Shown here one piece after another: positions 1-11,300 of a DNA stretch of 64,000 nt (positions within the stretch are counted from its first letter, which is position 1; each line of letters opens with the position of its first letter). A program made the translations under genes and the position numbers. Location of the stretch: positions 1 through 64,000 of the forward strand of contig JADANN010000010.1 in assembly GCA_018806985.1 (NCBI GenBank), read 5' to 3'. This DNA is from Angiostrongylus vasorum. Taxonomy: Eukaryota > Nematoda > Chromadorea > Rhabditida > Metastrongylidae. The notes below the pieces were generated by a model. The model ran no database searches, was not told where the DNA came from, and saw only the letters and a program-made list of their open reading frames with translations.

Positions 1-51
1 CTCAATCTCATTTCCGGTGTTACGATAGTTACGAAGAAATCCACATGGCAG

Positions 52-160
52 GAAATATTGCACGGTAGGCCCGGTGCGGAATCGAGCCTGGGATTGGATA
101 GTTTTCGCGTAGTGAATGGCATCAATACCACTGCTCTACTCACGTCTAGTGTAGACATCA
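52..160 (-). mobile_element. tRNA-derived SINE head, family C-like
   Basis: Read on the minus strand, this piece has an A-box-like TAGAGCAGTGG (about 128-138) followed by a B box GGCTCGATTCC (78-88), spaced as in a tRNA. It resembles the head of the C copies at 590-955 and 61735-62100. No cloverleaf acceptor pairing is evident, so a tRNA-derived SINE relic is preferred over a functional tRNA gene. Confidence 0.5.
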
Positions 161-204
161 TCGAAGAGAACTTGCGAGTTTGGTTCACACTGAAAAAAAT
201 TGAA

Positions 205-440
205 ATAGTTGAAATATTTTACTTTTTTATTTTCTGCCTTCTAAACTTTTTATGGCAGGTTATTACGCGAAATACAACTACAAGATTGTTGAGATATTTG
301 CAAAACTTCAAAAATGAAACGAAGGACCCGCATGGTGTGGTGGTGAACGCGTTACTCCCCGGAAAGGACAGTAGCGCGTTCGCTCCCCACCGCAAACACC
401 TGCGGTCCGGAGTTTTGCAAATATCTCAGCAATCTTATAG
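205..440. mobile_element. Family A repeat, fold-back form
   Basis: The left part (205-310) is the inverted complement of the family A 3' end. The right part (312-440) is the same family in plus orientation, including GAAACGAAGGACCCGCATGG and the end block TTTGCAAATATCTCAGCA. The two halves meet with most of the internal sequence missing. It is a non-autonomous element, and the mobilising enzyme is not visible. Confidence 0.7.
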
Positions 441-589
441 TTGAAAGAATTCAAAGAAAAAACTTTAGAAGAGGCATTCTTTTCATTTTCGTCCTCTTAA
501 TGTTTGTTAGATTTCACATATTACTTGAAATGACCGCGGTGTGCACCTTAATTTAATTAAGTGAATACTTATTTTATTTTATTTTATGT

Positions 590-955
590 GACCCGTCTTA
601 ACGTGTACCCTGCGGATGCCGGCACTTCTCCCACTCGATTCGCTTCCTCGCATCCATTGTCCACGAAGATCTTCCAACTTTTTACGTGTGGTTTCCGTTG
701 TTGTTGAGGATTTTCATTTCACCTTGAATGTCGTATAATGTTGGTCGAGCTATTCTCCCTTCCTTGGAGCCTGAGATAGCCATGCCGGAGCGTTCCCAAT
801 TGGATTGCAGAAAGTGATTTTTTTCCAAGAGAAATCCGGTACCAATTTCCCGATCCCAAAGGGATGAAAGGCTTGGTTGGCCTTATGCAGAATCGAACTA
901 GCACCATGCTCGTGATGAGGGATATCACTACCACTGTGCTATCCGCCTCCTAAGT
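590..955 (-). mobile_element. tRNA-derived SINE, family C
   Basis: On the minus strand the element opens with an A box TAGCACAGTGG and a B box AGTTCGATTCT. A body follows that contains the module GGGATGAAAGGCTTGG in complement. Near-complete relatives lie at 6390-6760 and 61735-62100. The RNA polymerase III promoter boxes are seen in the sequence; the SINE assignment is an inference from them and from copy number. Confidence 0.75.
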
Positions 956-1329
956 AAATACTTATATATACCTATATTATGATTTTGCGTTACGGGTGCG
1001 CAGAAGAATATTACAACATATTTTTTCTAAGACATCGGTTGGCTGGTCGTAATTTCATCTAACAAAGTTGTTCGTGCAGAAAATAAAACACCATTTGGCA
1101 CTACATCCGAAATGCTATACTGTTTACAAAGGAACAGTTTTCGTTGATAGTGTTGATAGCATCGATTAAAATGTGCACGTTTGAAAGCCATACGTGTGTT
1201 GGTAACTGTGCCTTTGAAACAATTTTAAGTCTTAACTAACATAATACAGACTAGTGCATGATAGACTCTCTTCATGAATAGTTATCATTGTCAGTGGACA
1301 ATCAACAACAACTGTCCCATACAAAAGTG

Positions 1330-1500
1330 ACAATGCCGCGTGTCGATCCCATTAGAGCGTTGCTCTTCTCCCGAAGATTCGACTCGATATGACTGAGAAG
1401 ACCCACATCGGCAGAACAAACGACTGTGGACCATCGATTCCAATCATCGGCTCTAATGAAGACGAAGACGTCAGAATGCTAGCCGAATAAAAGTGTATGC
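1330..1500 (+). mobile_element. Family F repeat (PLE-end-like)
   Basis: This segment aligns by eye with 50800-50960. Both carry CATCGGCTCT or CACCGGTTGT followed by AATGAAGACGAAGACGTC-like sequence and then AGCCGAATAAA. The motif resembles the hammerhead-like block at PLE 3' ends but is altered. No coding sequence is seen. Confidence 0.5.
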
Positions 1501-1802
1501 TAACCTTGTATAGGCCGATAATCTGAAAAAGTATACTCAGTATTCATAGTAGGTTTAAAGGATGGTAGGTTTTGAGCAACCCTAAGCTACCTTTCACTTT
1601 GAGAGCAGTAGAAAAGTGCCGTCATATTTGTATTTACGTTATTAGTGAAAACTAGGAGAGCTGTAAGAGCTAGTCATTGGAGAAGCGAAGAAGATGTGGT
1701 GACAGTTGCTACAGAAAAAGAGCAACGGTGTTGGCTTTTTTTCGAAAATGGTGACATTCTTTTATTCTGTATATGAATCATTCCTATCTGTAAATCTAAC
1801 CC

Positions 1803-1975
1803 AAATGGCTGATAAAGAATAAAGGATAAAGCCTTCAGCGTTGACCACTTTTGAGGGATATACAATGCCTTCGACCTCCCTTAGCATTGTCAGAGGTGAT
1901 CGAATATGGCTCATGCAGTACCTCATGGTATCCTACCGAAATATCAAGTCAGCGCTGCTACTCTCCCAGACACGA
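1803..1975 (-). mobile_element. tRNA-derived SINE, family B (diverged, 5'-truncated)
   Basis: The segment starts with the family B tail block (AAAGGATAAAG) and continues through the inverted body to CTCTCCCAGAC, then loses similarity before the tRNA-like head. It is more diverged than the copies at 25301 and 48036. The 1976-2750 stretch beyond it has overlapping open frames on both strands but no family I recognise. Confidence 0.55.
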
Positions 1976-1999
1976 TCGCTATTAGTTCGCCTACTTAGG

Positions 2000-4900
2000 A
2001 TAGATGAAAGGTTGCGTAAGGTTACGGTAAGCGATCTAATCGATGACCACCGTTTGTACTGCTGGGCCACCCCTAACCACCGCGTTACCCCTGAACCAAA
2101 TGGTTCGCAAACACGTCGATCCATCATGTGATCATTCGTATGCAGTCTCGCACTGTTTTGGAGTTTATATTTCGGTTCCTTTCGTCCATGCATCATCAGC
2201 TTTCTTTAATTGTGACTAGATCGTTCATCTATGCATTGATGCCGATATATAATCTTCCAGATCTCGATGAAATAGGTTCTGGAGGTCTGAGCAACGAATT
2301 CGTAGCAGACACTGTGCGACGGCTGAATTTCTGGGGACATTGTCGAAGCACACTAGCACACTGTGGGGTGAGAGGCTCTGCTTTTTCATTAATCTTTCAT
2401 CCTGCTCAATATCCACATTTCCAATGGCCTACTGGATCATCATGACTGGTGGTGTTATTGGAAGATGTACAATGTACATTAATAGTTCATTTTCCAGCAG
2501 AGTCTTCCAAGCTAAGAACGACTTCGGCGTTTCCATCCGGAAGCCCAGTAATACGAATACAAGGGACCACAAAGTATCAAACTAGTTTCACAGTTGGAAA
2601 ATCCCCTTTTGGTTCACAAAACAAGGAGACTGCCTGTGGCGACGCGTTCAAGAAAACTCCAGCCACCCTACCCTCGAAGTTTCTGTCAACCACAAATAAC
2701 TCATTTTGCAATGAAGGTAATCTAAATCGCAGTTCGAAACTCTAGAAACCACCACTACGGCGCGGAAGTGGTTAAAGGCGGAACGTAGAGGAATAGAAGG
2801 AAAAGAAGTAAATCGAATGAAGCCAAGGAATTCTACCTTAGAATCTAGTTGGACCGTCACATTTCCGACTTTTTTCTTGAGCTGAACCTCGTGTTTTATT
2901 GCCTGCATTTTATCTGCTGGTGCTTGTAGACATAGTTTTCTCAAAGTTAGTTGCATGCGTACATGAAATTTCTCTCATTCAAACTCACTTTTTGGTTTAC
3001 TTTTTTATTTTTATTGCAATAAGTTTTGAGGTAGGACGAGATTCACAAAGAAAAGAAAGAAAAGAAAAATCGACATGTAGTGGATTATGCGTCTTTAATG
3101 AAAGGCTTATGGTGTTTTCGCAGTGGAGTGCTGTGCATCAACGTCCATCAGGATTCACAATAGTACTGAAATGAAAAAAAAGCAAATAAGTGAGATATAC
3201 AAGGTGAATACTAAAAAAATAACTACGAAAGGACAAAAAAAAGAGAAATAGATATGTCAAAATGACTTTTCAGAAGATTTATAACACCGACATATTCCGC
3301 ACAATCGAAATCTGAAAATGTTTTAGCTCTTGCACGCTTACAGTAAAAGAACTGTCTTGAGGGATGGAAAAGCATTGTAGACTAAACCCGCCAATGCTTG
3401 AGTTTCTGAGATCAAATCCACTTTAGGGAATGTGCTACTATATTGATGAATGGATGACAGCAACAAATGATCGTCAGCGGCGGGTATCACAAATGTTTTA
3501 GGATTCTGTGGCCAGAAACAGTGGAGTGATTAGAGCTGCTCTGCAAAAAAAGCGCCTCGTTGGTCCAATCGCTCATCCGAGACTCACGAAGACTTCTGTC
3601 CTTCCTTAGTCGGGAAATTGTCGCGAGACATGTCGTTAAGGAGAGTATCACTGATTTGATACAATAGCAGACCACCTCAATCATTTTATGAAACAAATAA
3701 CGAATCGTTTGGCAATAACGGCGCTTGATGAAGTCTAATAAATGGCGTACCATTAGGGAACGTTCAACGGCACTCTGTCATATTACACCCCTCAACCCCC
3801 TAACATTGCACGATTTCAATCATTACAGATGTTCTCAGGAGAGGCCATCTATTAATCTCGACATTTATCAACATTTTACCATTCCTTTATGAAAAAAATA
3901 CGAGGTTGCTATTTTACTATTCATTCATAGTAGCTGCTACTTCGAGGAATTTCGCCTTCCTCAAACCCATGAAAACTCAAGTTGATGTGCAGTTAGGTAA
4001 ACACTTTCTTAACAGAAAAACAAAGAGCTTAGATTTCATTCCCACTGGAAACAGATCCTTCAGACACCCACCGTTTTGTAGACAGAGAATTTAGGCTCCG
4101 GGCTTTTCTTAAGCATATGAAAGTATTTAGCTGACTATATTGCACATCAACTTAGCCTTTCCATGCTCTGAATGATAAACTAAGATAAACACTGTTTAAA
4201 TTTTATTTGATGCCTAGTAATTTTTTCTTCTGAAGGGTGTTAAGTGAAATAAAACCACAATGACGCTGAGGTATGAGGAAAACTCGGAACCCCAGGTGAG
4301 CTGCGAAACCGCAATTACTCTATATATCCTTAGCCCAAATTATCCATATTGCCGCGAATGACGTAAAGACTTATTCTTAAAGTCACACTCTGGCGATTCC
4401 TTTACCTCAAAAGATACGTCCTCAACGAAGTGGCTAATCGTTGAAGACAACGAGATTTCGAAACATTGAGAGATCAAAGTAAGTTCTCTCCATTGCTATA
4501 CTTGAAAATAACAGTTTGGTATGATGGGGAATGACTTCCATTGCTACGTACACAGCTTGTTTTTCCGCTAATCAACGGATAACACGGACGAACAACAGCA
4601 GTTAGTGTTTGTCTTGTTATGCCTCCATACACGCTTACTAGTGCTCAGAGGACATGCAGTTTTTGCATTACCTTACTAATCACAGCTAACTTGTTGTGCT
4701 ACGGCACTGAATTAAAATAGTCTTAGGTGGGTTTCTTTGGCCAGACAGAGATTTCAAACTTCTGCACACGCTAGTTGAACCTGAGATTGAGATAAACAAC
4801 CACTATTGTGGGTTGCAGTTTGACAACCTGGAACACCCCTCGGCACAATACGGTCACGGACTGTTGGAAGAGAAAACGAAGTAGCATTCCAACAAACAGA

Positions 4901-5200
4901 AAACACTAGCGCTCGATTTTCACCACAAGTTAATGAGCTCCCTCGAAGTTATGCCTGAGTAACTATTGCCTTGGTATCCACTACCTGTTAACTGTTCAAC
5001 AGACAAGGAACCGATAATTTTGCACGTTGAAAAGAATGTGCTATTTTGGAAACAGCTCAAAAACAGCACACCACTATCGTGGAACCGCTCAGCCACTTTC
5101 AGTTCAGTCTCTCAGTAATCGCTGAATATTGCCACCTTTCTGGTATTGTATGAGATAGTGACACAAGAAGATTTCAAGACCAAATAAAAAATCTTTTTTA
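2000..5200. other. Intergenic or unresolved, no supported gene
   Basis: Several overlapping frames of 60-105 codons exist on both strands at 2.1-3.0 kb, but none shows a family motif or paired splice sites. The last exon of the CPEB gene (the two remaining ZZ cysteines and the histidines) should lie in or below this stretch on the minus strand; I could not place it. A frame near 4800-4920 contains a Cys-Trp pair, but its surroundings do not fit. Confidence 0.4.
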
Positions 5201-5229
5201 AAACGATTCTGTAATAAACGCTGACACAC

Positions 5230-5340
5230 CTGTAGACAGTCCAGACGAGGACAGAAGAATGGGGCATGCTTTCCGCCATTTTTTTCGTCAATGCATTCTT
5301 CACATAATTGGTCATTCAACACGTATGGCTTTATTTCTAT
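5230..5340 (-). CDS. CPEB1: CPEB exon encoding the first half of the ZZ zinc domain
   Basis: The acceptor TTTTGTAG lies at 5341 and the donor CAG|GTGTGT at 5230. The 37 codons include four of the zinc-ligand cysteines (LCEEC, FFC, DC). The CPEB family needs two further cysteines plus histidines after this point. These must be on a later, unplaced exon, since the frame past the donor does not supply them. Confidence 0.9.
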
Positions 5341-8300
5341 CTACAAAAGAAAAATAGCACACTACGTTAACAAAAAGTTCCTCAACGCGATCTGATAGAA
5401 ATCCTAACAACTACGAAACCATTTAATGACCGAATGCATACTCTTTTCTCGATTTCACCATGACTAAGCTGAACGTATTGTTCTCTCATTGCTTTAATAT
5501 AGGAGCCATAGTCGGTGAACGTCACTCGTTCAGCACCTGAATATTCTAAGCTTCGATGATTTAACACAAGATGTTCAATCAAATGCTTTGTAACAAGGAA
5601 ACGACATATGAAACTTGATGGAAATAAACCCTATCAAGAAGCATAACTATCGAGAAAATCGATAACTATGCTTAGCACGGTACAATTATCGATTACAATG
5701 GGCAGCTATCAAGAATCGTCGCAGCTTAGTAAAACTGTGAAATTTGCATAGAAGAAAAATGAGACAAACAGAGAAGTTAAGAAAATTGAATGGTCCTCTG
5801 GATTTTGCTGCTATAAATAATTTGAATTCCGTGCTCCTCATAGAAGTTCTGCATAGAATCCGGATGAGTAAACAGTAGAAGTCAGTACAATGGTACTTCA
5901 ACAAGCCTTAACGCTACTAAAATTCAAACTTTAACCTCTTGGATATTTATATTTGAAATCGGTATTGATGCCAGCACACGCCACATTTCCAAACAGACGA
6001 TCCATGATATGCGCCAGGTCCACTAAACGAATCACCGTAATATCTTCTTCAAAAATCATCAAAAAAAATTTTAGCGCAACACCTGCACGGATTGGTTTCG
6101 GCACTCCTCCAACAAAAACTACAAGATGAAGATTAATCGGTACACTTACATCGAACGAATAATCGGAATCCTCCAGCCGCCAGGGACAAATTTGAACTTT
6201 CTAGTTAAAAAATAGAAACAATTCACTCAGCGAATAGTTTCACGTATCCAGAAATAAAATCGTAACTCTCAAGCTTATGGCTTTAAAATGTGCAGACGAC
6301 CTTTCGCTGTCATATTTCTTTAATTTCACTTCAAATGAAGCATTGTCTTTGAGGGGCAGAATATTCAAAAGTTCTATTTTTTTTATATTTTCTATTTGAT
6401 CTGGCTTCACGTCTACTGTGTGGATCCCACCACTTCTCAGATCCAATTCGTTTCCTCGCATCCATCGTCCACGAAGGTCTTCCAAGTTTTTACGTATGGC
6501 TTCGGTTGCTGCTTGAGGATTTCCATTTTTGTTGAATGTCGTTGAATGCTGGTCGAGCAATTCTCCAAGGAGTCATGAGATAGCCGGACTGGAGCTTTCC
6601 CAATTAGATTGCTAAGAATGATTTTTTTTTCTCAGACAAGTACGCTACCAATTTCCCGACCCGGAGGGATGAGAGTCATGGTTGGCCTGGAGCGGAATGG
6701 AACTAGTACCATGCTCGTGATGATGGACATTACAACCACTTTGCTATCCGCCCCATCAAAAGGTTGGAGTGAATAAAAAGCAATAGTATTAGGAATACCA
6801 CAGTTCAAAGAAAGTTGCTCAGCAAAACACCATGACAACGCCACTGATATTATTCCTCAGTTCTATTTTTTCCCTCACAGTACCCGTAGTGCCTATTCAA
6901 CAGTCTTAGTAGTTATAGCAATATGCTTTCGGTCAGTATCTAAGATACACAAAGTTTACAGCCAACCACTAGCGACAAATAATGGAATTTTCCGCATATT
7001 TCTTTCCTCAATAAAATTTCTTTTCCTGATAAGCAAAACTGTGGTACGACTAACTATTCTCCAACAAAAAAAGCGAAACTGACCACCGTCTCCCTGTCAA
7101 CTGGTGAGTGAATGAAGAAAAACAGTTTCTCTCCTTCGTTTGTGCAGTTCTCGACTAATTTTTGCACTGACATCTCGAGCTTAAAGATAAGGAACGCGCA
7201 ACCTGTGAAGATCCAAAGGTAGAACGCACGTCAGTTTACGATCTCGAAATCTTTTACTCTTGAAACTCGCAAAGAGATGTGCACCAGTGGACTTATTTCT
7301 CTAACAAAGCAACCCCTTATTATGTACTTCGATAACCTGAGCCATACGAGCACCCTAGAGTGAACTAATCAGGAATTTCGGTTATTCTGGAAGAAGCTTA
7401 ATAAAATGTAGAGCAGAGCTATTTATTCTGCAAAGTGCGCAAGCCATCGGTGATTACGACCAGCGAAACATCTAACAAACAGAGTACCCTACTCAGTGCC
7501 ACCAAGAAATTGACTAATTATCATATAGAAGGTTAAATAAAGTGCTGCGGACAAACAAATTTAAGGTTTCACGGCAGCCCATCACTTTGTATTCTGTCTC
7601 GATCTTATTCGAAATTAAGAATAGATACACATTGAAAAATTGTAGTAGGCACTAAATAAAAAAGTTAGCATTGTGATTTCGACTGCAGCCTCATCATAAA
7701 TGGGTTACACGTCGATTTGTGCTCCCTCAGACCCTATCCCGTTGACGGATGATTGCTGATGGCACTGGTAGATAGTAAACTGGCTGGGAGGAAGACGAAA
7801 CGAAAGACACGTATGGCGTGGTAGTGAACGCGTTAGCCCTCGAAAGAAAAACAGCGTATTCGATCCCACCGCAGACACCTGCTGTCAGGGCTTTGCAAAT
7901 ATCTCAGCACCACTGTGGTTGTAACACAAGATTTTATTTCTCGTAATCATCCTCATCTGATGAGGAAATCTGAATTTGTTACTAAAAGTTGGCACGTTTA
8001 GAATACATGTCATCTCGGAACGGTTAACATAATTTTAACTTTCTTTATTTACTGCCTATTGTATTTTTCATGGCGGGATATTGCATGTGAAACAATCACA
8101 ATAATGCTGAGATATTTGCAAAACCCCAGACCGCCGGTGTCTACGGTAGGGGACGAAAGCGCTGTTACCCTTTCCGGGGGCGAAAGCGTACACCACCACA
8201 CCATGCGGGTCGTTCGTTCACGGGTGATTGCTGATGACGCTGATCAATAGAATTAGCTGAGAGACAGGCGAAACGAAGGGACCTGCATGTGGTGGTGGAC

Positions 8301-11300
8301 GCATTAGGCCCCCGGAAAGGGTAACAGCGCGTTTGTTCCACACCGTAGACATCTGCGGTCCACAGTTTTGCAAATATCTCGGCATCATTGTGGTTGGTTA
8401 ACATAACCGTTTTGAGAAAATCTGCTATTACTTACAATAACTGCAGTAATTTCTTCGCTGTAGTTATTCAAAAACAACACGCTTTGTTGGTAAGAATATC
8501 ATCATCTTTACCCCACTCTACACTCTCTACAAAGTAACCCACTAGGCACGCACAGGATACAGAGGCATCGTGGAAACGATTTGATGTAAAAGTCAATATC
8601 CCTCGCACAGGAGACTAAAACACCAGCGCGAAAACTTCTTGAGAGTTTTTGGATAAATCACAAAAATTCCACAATGAATAGCAAGGAGGAATGCCCAGAG
8701 ATCACACGCAACCTGGTCCTGTATGTTCGCATCAATTTCTGATGTGGGATGGTGCAGTCATCAACCTTATGCGACTATAATCAGCTGTTCTAATCTTCCT
8801 CATTGGAATTCACGAAAAAAAGCGGTGAGTGTTTCGAGAAGCTGTTGATCATGTAATTGCCATAGAGTTTTTCGTCTTTTTGTAAGTGTTATTGAAGCGT
8901 TTGGCCTAGTAAATTGTATATCAGTATACCCTTCCAGGGCTCTGGGGAGGCGATACTGTAGAAACGTCAGTTACCGTTGTATTGCATTGTGTTTTTTCTA
9001 TGGAAGTAAATGTGTGCTGTCTAACAACCTCGCGATCGCTGAACAAGAAAACCAACGCAATCATCATCTCTGTTTATCATGGCCTTTTACGGAAAGAAAA
9101 CACTGTTTAGTACAAGGCGTTGTCGAGTAGTTTCGATACACGAGGTTAAAGTGTTTACGATATGAGCCTAACAAATCTCACCTTTAAGTTTGTGGTATCT
9201 TTTCTTCCCATTTTTTTTTGGCCACTCCACCATTAGTGGACCAAAGCGAGCGAATACTTCAATAAGTTTACCTGAACGGAGATCGGTGAAAGCGCGTGTG
9301 CTAAATAAATCTTCACAAGTGAATTCGTACCTTCTTTAATACCAATCGGCAAGCCACCAACGAATACCTTCCGACTGTAAATTTCTGGACCCAAATTATA
9401 TTGATAGTCATAGTTCGCCTCTAGTGCACCGCTTAACAAGGTTTTCAGCTTGAATCTTCACAAAGTTAAACAAAAAAACGTGATACCACTGAGTAGATTG
9501 CAAGGGTGACGGAGAACTTTCGCGCAAACAACAATCGTTCGCGAGTGTAATTCCTTCCATAAGTTTGCGAACACCTTCACGAATTTTTTCACAGCGTTCG
9601 TCACACTGTTCGTCAGTCATATTCAAATCAGAGCGCTAAAATTAATAGATAACTCTAGAGGTTGTAATGTTCAGAAGACTTACTATGCAAAAACATTCAA
9701 AAGGTGTTAGACCAACTGAGATTTCCCAAGACCTTTCTATTAACCTCAGCATTGATTGATAATTCGGTGTTTTATTCAATAAACAGACACGAGGTTGGTA
9801 TTATAGAATTTATTAGAATACAATAGCTGACGTTTCGGCGGTTTCACCTTCTTCAGAGCCTGCAAAGGTCAAAATGAAATGCGTTGTACCCAGACAAACA
9901 CTTTCGTAAACTCAGAAAAATAAAATCATAACACATGGATTTACATTCCCTTAGTAAACAGCTTTTTTTTAAACACTCACCGTTTTGCAATTGTACGCCG
10001 TTGAGTTATTTGCTGGAAAGCAGCTACCCAGAGTATTACATTGCCGAGGAATGTGCCTCTATCAGGTCAGAATCAGCCTGAGGTACGCCGCTAGGTCACG
10101 CGTGATGACAACACATTCCTCCTTGTGGTTCATTTTTGAATTTTTGGAATTAATCCAAAACTCTTCAAGAGTTTTACGCGCTGATGTTTTCGATTTCCTG
10201 CATGAGTGATAGTGACTCCTACTTCATAATCTTCTCCATTATGTTTCTGCATCCTATGCGCGCCTAGTGGAGTGTTTTGTTTCAATTTGGATTTACCGAC
10301 TAGGTGTTCTTTTATGCGGACGCAGAGCGGTCTACCCGTTTCGCCAACGTATTCGTCCCACGCACGCTTTACAAGGGACCAGATAGACTGTACCCGAACT
10401 CATGCAATCATCGTCTCTACCGGTAGGGCAAATTGCGCAGTTTTTCGTTGTATATAGATGGTCATGTGGGCGGTTGCGAACTAGCTGACGTCTTAGAGTG
10501 TCCGATTGTATTTCTATCACTCTTACGGAATTCGCTAGACCGGCCCCCTACTAAGCAACGTTTTATGGCTGCACTTATTTCTGTTTGAAATAAAAGACAA
10601 GAGGAACGGAACCTTGTTTTCGCTAGAATTATCGTTCTGGGGTGTGGTTTTTCCTCTATGCCTATGCCGAGAAGCTACAGTTTCGTAGCCATTTAAAATG
10701 GCTATTTGACGCACCAGTATTGCAGCCATAAAACGTTTCCTAATAAGGGCCGGTCTAGAGAATTCCGCAAGAGTGACAGAAATACCATCGGATACTCTAA
10801 GACGCCAGCTAGTTCGTAACCGCCTATGTGACCATCTGTGTACAACGAAAAACTGCATAATTTGCCGTACGGTAGAGATGGTGATTGCATGAGCTCTGGG
10901 TACAGTGTATCTAATCTCTAGCAAAACATGCGGGGACGAATACGTTGGCGAAATGAGGTAGGCCGCTCTGGGTCCTCATAAAAGAATACCTACTCGGTAA
11001 ATCTAAATGAAAACCAAACAGTCCCCTAGGCGCGCATAGAAATGCAGAAACATAACGGAGAGGATTTTGAAGTAGGAGTCACTGTCCTCATGCAGGAATC
11101 GAAAACATCAGCGCCTAAAACTCCTGAAGTGTTCTGGATTAATTCCAAAAATCCAAAAATGAATAGCAAGGAAGAGTGACTCGTCATCAAGCGTGACCTA
11201 GCGCCATACATCAGGCTGATCCAATCACCTGACACAAGCACAGTCCTCGCCCATGTATTACTCTGTACGGCTGCTATCCAGCAACTAATTGGTATAGTTA

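Noticed and set aside
60..160. tRNA gene at 60-160 or at other A/B-box sites
   Set aside because: The boxes are there, but acceptor and T-arm stems do not pair and the segments recur as dispersed repeats, so they are SINE heads.
6120..6150. Intron starting at GTAAGT near 6149 within RRM2
   Set aside because: Removing it breaks the phase, while reading through gives the normal CPEB1 linker length.
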